This document shows, piece by piece, positions 8,500 to 17,010 of a stretch of 64,000 bases of DNA. Under the pieces are notes generated by a model. It saw only the letters and a program-made list of their open reading frames with translations. It made no database searches and was not told where the DNA came from. The first letter of the stretch is position 1. Each line of letters opens with the position of its first letter. Source of the DNA: Rhizobium sp. CSW-27 (GTDB taxonomy: Bacteria; Pseudomonadota; Alphaproteobacteria; Rhizobiales; Rhizobiaceae). The stretch spans positions 434,001 through 498,000 of the forward strand of contig NZ_JAHHZO010000003.1 in assembly GCF_018760785.1 (NCBI RefSeq), in the 5' to 3' direction. Made by a program: the position numbers and the translations under genes.

Positions 8500-9831
8500 T
8501 CAGAAGCCGCTGATCAGCTCGATCTTCGAGCCATCGGAAAAGCGGCTGAAACGGAAATCGCGGCGCTCAACGATCGGGCTGCGACCGGTGACGATGTCGG
8601 CCATAAGGCGACCGGCACCGGGGCCGATACCGAAGCCATGGCCGGAAAAGCCGGTGGCGACATGGAAGCCGGGGATCGCGTCGATGGCATCGATGACCGG
8701 CACCGCATCCGGCGTCACGTCGATCATGCCGCCCCAGCGCTGGGCGATCTCGGCATTCCTGAAGACCGGAAAAGCCTCCGACAGGCGCTTCAACGCCGCA
8801 TCCGACATGGCCTTGGACGGGATGGGATCGAGCACGCGGTTGTATTCGAAGGGCGAGGCTTCATCCAGCGCCCAGCGCCTCGGAATGCGCGCTTCATCGA
8901 TGAAGCGGCCCGCAAGTCGGAACCGGAGCGAGCGCCATTCATGGGCAAAGGCCGGCATGAACTTCATCGCGTAACGGAAGGAGGCCGGCACGAGATCGAC
9001 GATGTTCTGCGTGCCGTCGGCGATCGTATAGCCGCCATCCTGACGCTTGCGCAGCGCAAAGCCGCTGGCCCATATCGCCTCTTCCGGCCCGCCTTCCAGC
9101 GGCTTGGTGCGCAGCACGGAATTCAGCACCTTCAACTGCGGCAGGTCGAGGCCATTATTGCCCATGAACAGGCTGGACCAGGCGCCGCCGGCCAGCACCA
9201 CAGCCTGACAGGCGATCTCGCCACGCTCGGTAACGACACCGGACACACGACCGCCGGACAATTGCAGGCCGCGCACCGCGCATTCGGTGAGGATATGCGC
9301 GCCCCGATCACGCGCGGCTTCCGCAATCGCAGGAGCGGCCCTCTGCGGTTCGGCGCGGCAATCGCCGGCGGTATAAAGCGCACCGGCAATCTTCATGCGG
9401 TTGCCGGGATACTTCTCGTTGAATTCAGCAGCACTCAGCATGCGGCTTTCGATCTGGTATCCTTCGAGATTGCGGTTCCAGCGTTCGTGCTCGTCGAACT
9501 GTTTCTCGTCGGCGCAGGTGAAGACGATGCCGGAGCGCTTGAAGCCGGTCTCGCGGCCGGTCCGGCGGTTGAGATCGGCCCAGATGCGCAGTGATTCCGC
9601 CATCAGCGGCACTTCGCGCGGATCGCGGCGCGAGATGCGCACCCAGCCCCAGTTTCGGCTGGACTGCTCGTGACCGATGCCGCCCTTTTCGCACAGCGCG
9701 ACACGCAGGCCACCATCGGCAAGTTCCAGCGCCGTCGAGGTTCCTATGATCCCACCGCCGATGACGACGACGTCCACCTGTTGCGGCAGTTCGGCATCGC
9801 CATGGACGGGAACGACAAATGGACCGGGCAT
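8500..9831 (-). CDS. FAD-dependent amino-acid oxidoreductase (DadA/glycine-oxidase-like)
   Basis: A 443-residue DAO-family flavoenzyme. Residues 20-45 carry the FAD-binding VVVIGGGIIGTSTALELADGG motif, followed by SSRNWGWVRISRRDPREVPL and a C-terminal GFSGHGFGIGPGAGRLMADI that completes the FAD site. Members oxidise D-amino acids, glycine, sarcosine or related amines to imino or keto acids. It starts 1 nt after the SDR gene ends and is followed by the importer binding protein. It is intact, unlike the related but different oxidoreductase at the 3' end of the same operon. Substrate unknown. Confidence 0.9.
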   Translation of the reverse strand: MPGPFVVPVHGDAELPQQVDVVVIGGGIIGTSTALELADGGLRVALCEKGGIGHEQSSRNWGWVRISRRDPREVPLMAESLRIWADLNRRTGRETGFKRSGIVFTCADEKQFDEHERWNRNLEGYQIESRMLSAAEFNEKYPGNRMKIAGALYTAGDCRAEPQRAAPAIAEAARDRGAHILTECAVRGLQLSGGRVSGVVTERGEIACQAVVLAGGAWSSLFMGNNGLDLPQLKVLNSVLRTKPLEGGPEEAIWASGFALRKRQDGGYTIADGTQNIVDLVPASFRYAMKFMPAFAHEWRSLRFRLAGRFIDEARIPRRWALDEASPFEYNRVLDPIPSKAMSDAALKRLSEAFPVFRNAEIAQRWGGMIDVTPDAVPVIDAIDAIPGFHVATGFSGHGFGIGPGAGRLMADIVTGRSPIVERRDFRFSRFSDGSKIELISGF

Positions 9832-9832
9832 A

Positions 9833-10546
9833 TCAGAAGAACTCCTCGAGTTGGCAATTCACGGCGAATTCGGCGACGGAGGCCTCGTTCGGCAGGGCAA
9901 GCAGCATGGCGACGACACGGGCAAGATCCTCCGGCTGCGTCAGACGGTCGGCGGGCCGATCGGTCAGAGTCGCGGCCATGTCGGTGGCGACAAAGCCGGG
10001 GCAGACGGCGGTGGCGCGCACGCCCTGTTCGAAGCCTGTCTGGCGGATGGCATGGGCAAGGGCCACGGCGGCGAACTTCGACAGTGAATAGCTGCCGGCG
10101 CCAGCCGATTTGACCCTCTTGCCGGAGAGCGAGGCGAGGATGATGACCCTGCCGCGCCCCGTGGCGCAGAGCGCCGCCCAGGCCGCCTTCGCCAGCCGGC
10201 GCGGCGCCTTGACGTTGACCGCCATCATGGCCTCGATATCGTCGTCATCGGCCTCGATCACCGTCTTCGGGATCATGATGCCGGCATTGGCAACCAATGC
10301 GTCGATGCGGCCGAAGCGGGAAAGCGCTGCCTTCACCCATCGCTGCTCCCCGCCGGCATCCTCGGCATCATAGGCCATCAGATGCACGCGCTCCTCGCGA
10401 CCTGCCGCCCAATCGGGCAGAACCGGCTGGCGCATGCCGAGCGACACGGACCATCCCTGCTCCAGAAGTTCCAGCGCCACATGCTGGCCGATGCCGCGGC
10501 TTGCCCCGGAAATCAGCGCGACGGATCCTTGGGGAGACCTCATCAT
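9833..10546 (-). CDS. Short-chain dehydrogenase/reductase
   Basis: A 237-residue classical SDR. The coenzyme motif GASRGIG is near residue 14, the NAG motif (LVANAGIM) near residue 89, and the catalytic Ser-Tyr-Lys set is seen in LASLSGKRVKSAG followed by SYSLSK. The C-terminal part has VCPGFVATDMA, where such enzymes contact the nicotinamide. It overlaps the upstream MarR gene by 4 bp (ATGA-type) and is followed 1 nt later by the DadA-like gene, so it belongs to the peptide-importer operon. It may reduce or oxidise an alcohol or keto group of the imported compound. Confidence 0.9.
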   Translation of the reverse strand: MMRSPQGSVALISGASRGIGQHVALELLEQGWSVSLGMRQPVLPDWAAGREERVHLMAYDAEDAGGEQRWVKAALSRFGRIDALVANAGIMIPKTVIEADDDDIEAMMAVNVKAPRRLAKAAWAALCATGRGRVIILASLSGKRVKSAGAGSYSLSKFAAVALAHAIRQTGFEQGVRATAVCPGFVATDMAATLTDRPADRLTQPEDLARVVAMLLALPNEASVAEFAVNCQLEEFF

Positions 10547-11028
10547 GGCAGCCCCACAATCCGCCGATAGGCGCGTCTGAGAATGTCCATCACCAGCCTC
10601 TGTTCGTCTTCGGGAATGAAGGAGAAGAAATCGCGCGACTGTTTCGGCACGATCTCGCGGATCTTCACCGCAAGTGCCGCTCCCGCCTCGGTTATGTAGA
10701 GTTCCTGTGCACGGCTGTCGTCGGGCGAGATTTCGCGCCGGAGAAGCCCGTGCCCCTCCATCTGATCGATCAGCCGCCCCATTGCCGATCGATCCTTCAG
10801 GATCAGATGGGCAATGACGGAGGGCCGGATGCCAGGATAATCATCGACCAGAAGCAGGGTGGTGATCTTCCCAGTTCCCTTGGCCACATCCAGCCCCTCC
10901 AGCCGCTCGTCCAGATCGCGAGAGACGGCAAGGTTGATACTGCGGATGTAAAAGCTCAGCGTATCCTCGAGGACATCGATGTTGATGTCCTCAGGGATGA
11001 TGGGCGGTTTTGCAGGCGGTTTGCGCAT
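10543..11028 (-). CDS. MarR-family transcriptional regulator
   Basis: A 161-residue winged-helix regulator. It has the MarR layout: an N-terminal dimerisation helix, a helix-turn-helix around residues 60-95 (GIRPSVIAHLILKDRSAMGRLI), a wing (RREISPDDSRAQELYITEAG) and a C-terminal helix. It is the first gene of the run MarR-SDR-oxidoreductase and overlaps the SDR gene by 4 bp. A motif shared between its own upstream region (11149-11169) and the promoter of the importer ATPase gene (13030-13050) suggests it controls both units (inference). Confidence 0.88.
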   Translation of the reverse strand: MRKPPAKPPIIPEDINIDVLEDTLSFYIRSINLAVSRDLDERLEGLDVAKGTGKITTLLLVDDYPGIRPSVIAHLILKDRSAMGRLIDQMEGHGLLRREISPDDSRAQELYITEAGAALAVKIREIVPKQSRDFFSFIPEDEQRLVMDILRRAYRRIVGLP

Positions 11029-11148
11029 GAAGGTTCCGTTCGCATGGACAAAAGGGGATCGGTTCGCCGACGCCGTGTGCGTGCGTCACCGTTTCGATCT
11101 TCCATCCATGCCGTAATGCAATTTCGTGCCTCCATGAAAGGGCAATTG

Positions 11149-11169
11149 GTGGATAATAGCAACTAATTT
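11149..11169. promoter_or_regulatory. Candidate MarR operator, copy 1
   Basis: GTGGAT, 7 nt, ACTAATTT upstream of the marR-type gene. The same pattern with the same spacing recurs at 13030-13050 upstream of the ATPase gene, with 16 of 21 positions identical. Assignment to the MarR protein is inferred from position only. Confidence 0.5.
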
Positions 11170-11194
11170 TTCGAGCCTGAATCGTATATTTTTC

Positions 11195-11210
11195 AGTTAT
11201 TTCAATAACT
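11195..11210. promoter_or_regulatory. Inverted repeat in an AT-rich stretch upstream of the marR-type gene
   Basis: AGTTAT-TTCA-ATAACT is a perfect 6-bp inverted repeat with a 4-nt spacer, in the AT-rich part of the 295-bp gap 11029-11323. It may be a second regulator site or part of a promoter. The rest of the gap holds the short GGCATC-ACGG-GATGCC hairpin at 11236-11251 and no gene that I can see. Confidence 0.35.
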
Positions 11211-11323
11211 TGTTTCACAAAACGGAGAAAGCGCCGGCATCACGGGATGCCAGCGAAACAGGCAGGATATCCAGACGAACACCGTCTTAAAGGGCATGGC
11301 CCCTGGGCGGCCCGTTTTCCTGA

Positions 11324-12964
11324 TCAGACGGCGGCTGCCACCGGCTCCCAGTCCGCACCGGGAATTGCGGCAACGAGTTTGCGGGTGTAATCATGCTGCG
11401 GATGCCGGAAGATCCGTGTCGGCGGTCCCTCTTCCACCACGACGCCCTTGTGCATGACCAGCACCTCGTCGCAGATCTGGCTCGCGACCCTGAGATCATG
11501 CGTGATGAAGATCATCGCGATCTTCATCTCCTTCTGCACCCGGGCCAGAAGCTCGAGGATCTGCGCCTGGATCGAAACGTCGAGGGCCGAGACCGCCTCA
11601 TCCGCCACCAGCACCACCGGATCGAACATCAGCGCCCTGGCAATGCCGATACGCTGACGCTGGCCGCCGGAAAACTCGTGCGGAAAGCGGTCATAAGCCT
11701 GCTCGTCGAGACCGACCAGTGCGAGAAGCCGGAGCGCCTTTGCCCGCGCCTCCTGCGCAGAAAGGCCATGCGCGACCGGCCCGACCGTCAGGATCCGGCC
11801 GATCGTATGACGGGGATTGAGGGAGGCGAAGGGATCCTGAAAGATCATCTGGATATAGGGTCGGATCGAGCGGAAGCTTTCCTCCGCCATGCCGGCGATG
11901 TCGCGACCGTCGAAGCGGATCTGACCGCCATCCGGCTCCAGAAGCTTGAGAAGCACCTTCCCCAGCGAGGATTTGCCGGAACCGCTTTCGCCGACGACTC
12001 CGAGCGTCCGGCCCTTGCGCAGCCGGAAACTTACCCCGTTGACCGCCTTGACCGTCCGCGCCCTCGCAAACAGGGAGCCGGTGCCGCGATATTCCTTCTC
12101 CAGGTTTTCCACCTCCAGCACCACCGGAGGCTCATCGCTGACGGCGTCCGCGCTGGCGCGCATGCGCGGCACGGCCGCCACCAACCGCTGCGTATAGGGA
12201 TGGGAGGGATGGACCAGAACCTGATCGGCCCTGCCCTGCTCCACCAGATGCCCCTTTTCCATCACCACGACACGGTCGGCGATCTCGGCAACCACACCGA
12301 AATCATGGGTGATGAACATCACGCTCATCCCCTTGCGCTTCTGGATGCGACGGATGAGATCGAGGATCTGCGCCTGGGTGGTGACATCAAGCGCCGTCGT
12401 CGGCTCGTCGGCGATCAGCACCTCGGGATCGAGCGCCAGCGCCATGGCGATCATCACGCGCTGGCGCTGACCGCCGGAGAGGCGGAAAGGATATTGCAGC
12501 CGCATCAGCGAAGGATCCGGCAGCCCCACCTCTTCCAGCAGGTCCAGAACCTTCGCCTTTCGCATCTCCGCGGTTCCCACCCCGTGCGCCGCGAGAACCT
12601 CGGCGATCTGGTCGCCAACCGTCATCAGCGGATTGAGGGCCGAGAGGGGATCCTGAAAGATGATCGAGACGGCCCGGCCGCGCAGCGGCCGGATTTCCTC
12701 ATCCCGGACCGCAAGAATGTTGATGCCCTTGAAATGGATCTCGCCGGCGCTGACTTTGATCGCCGGCGACAGGAGGCCCATGATGGTGTTGGCGGTGACG
12801 GATTTTCCTGACCCGGATTCACCGATGATGCAGAGGATTTCTCCGGCATGGAGATCGAAGGATATGTCCTTGACCGCGTGGGTCCGTTCCATCCCTGGCG
12901 GCAGATCCACCGTGAGATTGCGAACGGACAACACCACGTCGGCCGACGTGGAGATTTGCGACAT
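11324..12964 (-). CDS. Fused two-domain ABC importer ATPase (DppD-DppF type)
   Basis: A 546-residue protein with two complete ABC ATPase domains. The first has Walker A GESGSGKS near residue 43, signature LSGGQRQRV and Walker [13 protein letters not shown]. The second repeats these as [27 protein letters not shown] and [12 protein letters not shown]. Each domain ends with an oligopeptide-type C-terminal extension ([15 protein letters not shown] and [15 protein letters not shown]). Start at 12964 with AAGGGGAAC upstream; an open N-terminal extension to 13147 is rejected because it crosses the operator. It should power the DppB/DppC permeases encoded 5 kb downstream, a separation that implies coordinated control. 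Confidence 0.93.
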   Translation of the reverse strand: MSQISTSADVVLSVRNLTVDLPPGMERTHAVKDISFDLHAGEILCIIGESGSGKSVTANTIMGLLSPAIKVSAGEIHFKGINILAVRDEEIRPLRGRAVSIIFQDPLSALNPLMTVGDQIAEVLAAHGVGTAEMRKAKVLDLLEEVGLPDPSLMRLQYPFRLSGGQRQRVMIAMALALDPEVLIADEPTTALDVTTQAQILDLIRRIQKRKGMSVMFITHDFGVVAEIADRVVVMEKGHLVEQGRADQVLVHPSHPYTQRLVAAVPRMRASADAVSDEPPVVLEVENLEKEYRGTGSLFARARTVKAVNGVSFRLRKGRTLGVVGESGSGKSSLGKVLLKLLEPDGGQIRFDGRDIAGMAEESFRSIRPYIQMIFQDPFASLNPRHTIGRILTVGPVAHGLSAQEARAKALRLLALVGLDEQAYDRFPHEFSGGQRQRIGIARALMFDPVVLVADEAVSALDVSIQAQILELLARVQKEMKIAMIFITHDLRVASQICDEVLVMHKGVVVEEGPPTRIFRHPQHDYTRKLVAAIPGADWEPVAAAV

Positions 12965-13027
12965 AAGTTCCCCTTGTTTGTTGTTAACTATGTTCGCCTG
13001 GGTCCGCACGTATCGTGCAGGAGGATA

Positions 13028-13050
13028 TAGTGGATTGTGTCCACTAATTT
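13028..13050. promoter_or_regulatory. Operator upstream of the importer ATPase gene (candidate MarR operator, copy 2)
   Basis: TAGTGGA-TTGTG-TCCACTA (13028-13046) is a perfect 7-bp inverted repeat 64 bp upstream of the ATPase start. It contains the GTGGAT-N7-ACTAATTT pattern (13030-13050) that is also found upstream of the marR-type gene. Symmetry, position and recurrence make it the best operator candidate in this module. Confidence 0.6.
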
Positions 13051-13295
13051 GTCCAGCGGTCGAAACCGCAAACGTGCCCCGACTTGATTGTGACGGAGAA
13101 CTTACCGGGCATGAAATTGCCCCAGGAAGGTGTTGCGGGTGCAGCACGCCGCCCTGTCACCGGGACGGTTCGGCATGAGGAGTGGATCGGCCCTGTCGGC
13201 GATCGAAAGCTCCAGTCGGGTACAAAAAAGAGCCGCGTGAAAACGCCGGCCCTTTTCCATTCCAGAATTTTGCCGCGTCCCATCCATCGCGGCAT

Positions 13296-13317
13296 GTCCC
13301 GGCCTTTAGGCCGGGAC
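13296..13317 (-). terminator. Hairpin after the truncated aminomethyltransferase-like gene
   Basis: GTCCCGGCCT-TT-AGGCCGGGAC is a perfect 10-bp stem starting 13 nt after the stop codon. It lacks a U-tract; a second stem (TGCCGCG at 13271-13277 with CGCGGCA at 13288-13294) follows at once. Together they are a probable, possibly factor-dependent, transcript end. Confidence 0.5.
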
Positions 13318-13329
13318 CATCTTCGGAGA

Positions 13330-14586
13330 TCAGCTGCGAACGCGCTCGTTCTTCGGATCATACCAGGCGCCCAGCTGGACGGCGACCGGATAGCGCTTCA
13401 GCGCGACCTCGACTTCCCAGGTCCCGGTCGACAGCCAATCCTTGGTGACGCCGCCATCGCACTCGACATAACCGAGGCCAAGCGAGGCCTTGATGCGGTG
13501 ACCGTAGGCGCCGGACATGATGGAGCCGACGATCACGCCGTCGCGCAGCAGGGGCTCATAGTGATAGAGCATCGGCACATCGCCCTCGACTTCGACCTTC
13601 GCCTGCACCAGGCGCTTTTTCAGTGTGCCTTCCGCCTTCTGACGGACCAACACGTCGCGGCCAATGAAGCCGCCGGGCTTGTCCAGTGCGACGGTGAAGC
13701 CGACGCCGCCTTCCAGCGGCGTATCCTCCTCGCCAATATCGTGGCCCCAGTGGCGGTAACCCTTTTCCATGCGCATCGAGTTAAGCGCGAAGAAGCCGGC
13801 ATTCTTCAGGCCGAGATCCCGGCCCGCCTCCATCAGCACGTCATAGACATGGGCGGCCATTTCCGTGGCAATGTAGAGCTCGAAGCCGAGTTCGCCGACA
13901 AAGGTCAGGCGGCTTGCCCGCACCCGCGCATAACCGAGATCGATCTCGCGGCTGGTGCCGAAGGGAAAAGCCTCATTCGAGAGGTCATCCGGCGACACAC
14001 GCGCCATCAGTTGGCGCGATTTCGGTCCCCAGAGAGCAAGCATCGCAAGGCCCGAGGTGATGTCGGTGATATAGACCTGTGCACCTTCGGGAGCGCGACG
14101 CTTGAACCATGCCAGGTCGCGTCGCTGCGACACGGCCACGGTCACCACCATGTAGGATTGCTCTGCCAGGCGCGTGATGGTGACATCCGCCTCAATGCCA
14201 CCGTTTTCGTTCAGCCACTGGGTATAGACCACCTTGCCGACGGGCACGTCGCATTCGGCGGCGCTGATCCAGTTGAGGGTCTTCAGTGCATCCGGCCCCT
14301 CCACGAGATATTTGACGAAGCAGCTGTGATCGAAGAGCGAGACATTTTCGGCCGTGTTGGCACATTCTGCCGCGACATTGGCGAACCAGCTCGGCTTCCC
14401 ATAGGAATATTCGATATTGGCAACCTCGTCCGCCGTGCCGTAGAAGCCAGGCCGCTCCCAACCAACCAGTTCGGTCATGAAGGCGCCGGCGGCAACGAGG
14501 CGGTCGTGGAATGGCGAGCGACGAACGCCGCGCGCGGTCTCGAACCGCAATTGATGTGCGAGTAGGTTCACCCTGCGATATGGCAT
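13330..14586 (-). pseudogene. C-terminal part of a dimethylglycine/sarcosine-dehydrogenase-like protein (GcvT-like domain), N-terminally truncated
   Basis: The frame encodes about 400 residues of a folate-binding aminomethyltransferase-like region: ARGVRRSPFHDRLVAAGAF, VSLFDHSCFVKYLVEGPDAL, VYTQWLNENGGIEADVTITRL and the C-terminal GAYGHRIKASLGLGYV. In dimethylglycine/sarcosine dehydrogenase-like enzymes this part follows an FAD domain of about 400 residues, and the ARGVRRS-like segment is the tail of that lost domain. Upstream of about 14550 the homology ends and an IS630-type transposase start appears in another frame. The in-frame ATG at 14586 lies in that foreign sequence with a poor ribosome site. 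A shorter, FAD-less product might still be made; loss of function is more likely. Confidence 0.8.
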
Positions 14587-14646
14587 CAACAATCCGCTGG
14601 TGAAGGTCCAAAGAATAGGCGCGAGCCATGCAAGACCTCCTGCCAT
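14555..14646 (-). mobile_element. 5' remnant of an IS630-family transposase gene
   Basis: An AGGAGG ribosome site (14637-14642) and an ATG at 14629 open a frame beginning MARAYSLDLHQRIVDAISQG, the standard N-terminus of IS630-family transposases. After about 24 residues the similarity ends and the frame becomes the antisense of the dehydrogenase-like gene's coding frame. The rest of the transposase gene is missing. The insertion plus a deletion probably removed both the transposase body and the FAD domain of the neighbour. The outer end of the element, somewhere above 14646, could not be placed. Confidence 0.7.
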
Positions 14647-14782
14647 GTTGGATTATGAAATCCCAGACAAGGGGATCACCGGATTCACAGAAAGTGCCCG
14701 ACGCTCCCAGCGACTGCGGGACGCCTCATTTACACAGAGATCTTCTGTCACAACGCGATGGACAAATGGTGCGGTGACCGTC

Positions 14783-14802
14783 GATCCCGATCGCTCGGGA
14801 TC
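14783..14802 (-). terminator. Hairpin after hpaC
   Basis: GATCCCGA-TCGC-TCGGGATC is a perfect 8-bp stem with a 4-nt loop, about 30 nt after the hpaC stop. There is no U-tract, so it is only a possible terminator or 3' end-protecting structure. Confidence 0.4.
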
Positions 14803-14832
14803 CACTGAATGTGTTTTGTGGAAGCGGTTGAA

Positions 14833-15345
14833 TTAACCGCCATAGCTCCCGGTTTGCGTCGGAACATGGACATAGTTCCGATCGAAATAGAGAAGCGCGT
14901 GCCCATCACGCCGGCACCGTATGTCGATGACTTCGCCGATGAAGATGTTGTGTGTTCCGACCAGACGCGCCTCGATCAGGCGGCAGTCGAACGAGACGAT
15001 GGCGTCTGCCAATGCCTGGTTGCCGGAGGGAAGGTTGGTCCAGTCGGCGGCGGCATAACGAGCCTCCATGTCGCTCTGTTGGCCGGCGAAGAGACCGGCG
15101 AGGTCGCGGTGTTCCTGGGTCAGCACGTTGACGCAGAACTGGCGGTTCTCGACAAACAGACCGGTCTGCGAAGACCGTGAATTCATGCAGACGAGAAGCG
15201 TTGGCGGCTCGTCTGTAACCGAGCACATCGCAGTGGCGGTGAACCCGCCGCGCCCGGCGGGTCCATTGGTGGTGATCACGTTGACCGGGGCACAGACCCT
15301 GGCCATGGCGTTGCGAAACTCGGTCTTCGAAACGGAAGCTGTCAT
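14833..15345 (-). CDS. hpaC: Flavin reductase component of 4-hydroxyphenylacetate 3-monooxygenase
   Basis: A 170-residue flavin reductase-like protein that should supply reduced FAD to the hydroxylase HpaB at the expense of NADH. Family features are FRNAMARVCAPVNVITTNGPAGRGGFTATA near residue 10, LLVCMNSRSSQT in the middle and the C-terminal YFDRNYVHVP. Length matches HpaC (about 170 residues). It starts 9 nt after hpaB stops, so the two are translated from one message. The position next to an HpaB-like oxygenase and an HpaA-like regulator makes hpaC the best call over other flavin reductases of the family. Confidence 0.9.
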   Translation of the reverse strand: MTASVSKTEFRNAMARVCAPVNVITTNGPAGRGGFTATAMCSVTDEPPTLLVCMNSRSSQTGLFVENRQFCVNVLTQEHRDLAGLFAGQQSDMEARYAAADWTNLPSGNQALADAIVSFDCRLIEARLVGTHNIFIGEVIDIRCRRDGHALLYFDRNYVHVPTQTGSYGG

Positions 15346-15354
15346 GGTCGCCCC

Positions 15355-16917
15355 CTATTCGGCCGCGTCGCGCAGGGCGCGCAGGTCGTCCTGCGGCGGC
15401 ATCCAGGTGTCACCGGTCCAGCCGTTCTCGTCATAGTCGGCCATGCACTGGTCGACGAGAGCCTCCATTTCCTTGAGACGCCCGCCGCGTTCGGCACCTT
15501 TGAGCACCTGCAGGCGAACTTCTTCAGGAGCGCCGGCATAATTCAGCTCGTAGAGCGCATGGCGCCCCCCAAATTCGGTTCCCGTCGCATCCCACAGAAG
15601 TTTCATGATCTTGATGCGCTCGATATGGCCCATGTCGTTCGAGCCGCGGACATATTGTGCGAGATAACGGTCAATATCGGGGTTCTGGAAGTCCTTGGCC
15701 GACGACGGCAGGTAGATCAGGCCGGAAGCGACGGTCCGGCGCACGATGTCGATGACCTTCGGATAGGCCTCCGACATGAAGGTACGATAGCAGAGTGCCG
15801 CCTCAAGGTTCGGCAGGACCGCACCATTCGCCCACGGGATCGGGTTGTGCGCCATGGCATTGGAGAAGGTCCAGAACTGGTGGCGGATCGCGATGACCTC
15901 GCCCAGCATTGCCTGATTGCCCCGGAAGGCATCGCCGCCTGTGGCGCGCAGCGCCTTGGCGAGAAGCCCGGCCAGGAAATCCAGCTTGACCGCCAGTCGG
16001 GTGCAGCCCTGGAAGCAATAACCGTGCATGAAGCCGGAGGCCGGGTGGAAGGACAGGATCTTCGCCGCATCGCGCAGCACGAGTACATCTTCCCAGGGCA
16101 CAAACACATTATCGAGCACAAGGATGGCGTCGTTTTCGTCGAAACGTGATGACAGCGGATAATCGAAGGGCTGCGCGGACGCGCTTGCGGTCTGCTCATA
16201 GGAGACGCGGCAGAACATCTTTATGCCGGGCGCATTCATCGGAACGATGAACATGACGGAAAGCGACGGATCTTCCGTCACGGTCGCCGAACTTTGGGCG
16301 AGGAAGTTGTAATGGGTCAGGGCCGAGGATGTGGCGACGACCTTGGCACCCGAGACATAGATGCCAGCATCCGTCTCCTTGGTGATGTGGACGAAGACGT
16401 CCTTCACCGCATCCGCCGGCTTGTGGCGGTCAATCGGTGGATTGACGATCGCGTGGTTCATGAATAGCACGGATTCCTGGGCGCGTTTGTGCCACGAAAG
16501 CGCATTGTCCTTGAACGGACCGTACCAGTCGGCATTGGCGCCGAGCGTGTTCATCAATGCAGCCTTATAATCGGCGGTGCGCCCCATCCAGCCATAGGAC
16601 ATGCGCGCCCAGTCGGCGATTGCACCCTGCTGCGCGACCAGCTCTTCCGAAGACCTGGCGACGCGGAAATATTTGTGTGTATAGCCACCCGAACCGGTGT
16701 CGGTCGGAGAGGTCAGACGCGCCTTGGTCTTTTCCTCATGCAAGGCGTCATACATACGCGCAATGGAGCGCGCCGAATTGCGCATGGAGGGATGTGACGT
16801 GACGTCGGCGACACGCTCGCCGTTGATATAGACCTCACGACCATCCCTCAGGCTCTCCAGGTATTCGGCGCCAGTGAACGGGCGCCTTTTGTCTTTCCGA
16901 TAGTCCTCTGCACGCAT
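15355..16917 (-). CDS. hpaB: 4-hydroxyphenylacetate 3-monooxygenase, oxygenase component
   Basis: A 520-residue flavin-dependent monooxygenase of the HpaB family (acyl-CoA-dehydrogenase fold). It uses reduced FAD from HpaC to hydroxylate 4-hydroxyphenylacetate to 3,4-dihydroxyphenylacetate (homoprotocatechuate). The start at 16917 follows a GGGAGGA ribosome site and gives the family N-terminus MRAEDYRKDKRRPFTGAEYL. Further hallmarks are FMNHAIVNPPIDRHKP, DNVFVPWEDVL and GMxH-like GSNDMGHIERIKIMKLLWDATGTEFGGRH. Related hydroxylases act on other phenols, but the rest of the homoprotocatechuate pathway is encoded about 10 kb away, which supports this substrate. Confidence 0.92.
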   Translation of the reverse strand: MRAEDYRKDKRRPFTGAEYLESLRDGREVYINGERVADVTSHPSMRNSARSIARMYDALHEEKTKARLTSPTDTGSGGYTHKYFRVARSSEELVAQQGAIADWARMSYGWMGRTADYKAALMNTLGANADWYGPFKDNALSWHKRAQESVLFMNHAIVNPPIDRHKPADAVKDVFVHITKETDAGIYVSGAKVVATSSALTHYNFLAQSSATVTEDPSLSVMFIVPMNAPGIKMFCRVSYEQTASASAQPFDYPLSSRFDENDAILVLDNVFVPWEDVLVLRDAAKILSFHPASGFMHGYCFQGCTRLAVKLDFLAGLLAKALRATGGDAFRGNQAMLGEVIAIRHQFWTFSNAMAHNPIPWANGAVLPNLEAALCYRTFMSEAYPKVIDIVRRTVASGLIYLPSSAKDFQNPDIDRYLAQYVRGSNDMGHIERIKIMKLLWDATGTEFGGRHALYELNYAGAPEEVRLQVLKGAERGGRLKEMEALVDQCMADYDENGWTGDTWMPPQDDLRALRDAAE

Positions 16918-17010
16918 CTGCGATCCTCCCTTTAGTTCTAACAAAAGTTAAATCCGCCACCGGTTCCGGACCATGGACAAAGGGCACAATTCGCTGGTAC
17001 TTTTTCCGGC
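16918..17010. promoter_or_regulatory. Divergent promoter region between hpaBC and the hpaA-like gene
   Basis: A 93-bp gap between two outward-facing genes; it must carry both promoters. It contains the short symmetric stretch AGTTCTAACAAAAGTTAAAT, but I see no strong palindrome. The AraC-family protein encoded on the right is the expected activator here, by analogy with HpaA. Confidence 0.5.

Larger units (their letters stand above)
12965..13329. other. 365-bp gene-free stretch: promoter, operator and hairpins
   Basis: No convincing gene was found here; the open frames are shadows of the neighbouring genes. It holds the promoter of the ATPase gene, an operator-like inverted repeat (13028-13046) and, at the far end, two hairpins after the truncated aminomethyltransferase-like gene (13271-13294 and 13296-13317). 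Confidence 0.6.

Noticed and set aside
6674..8974. Open frame of 766 residues on the plus strand
   Set aside because: Antisense to the Tat-exported binding protein and the DadA-like gene, both of which have clear motifs. The plus-strand product has none.
11393..12811. Open frame of 472 residues on the plus strand
   Set aside because: Antisense to the fused two-domain ATPase gene, whose Walker and signature motifs are intact on the minus strand.
14192..14629. A full-length gene starting at the transposase ATG
   Set aside because: Only the first 24 or so residues resemble an IS630 transposase. The remainder is an off-frame reading of the dehydrogenase-like gene.
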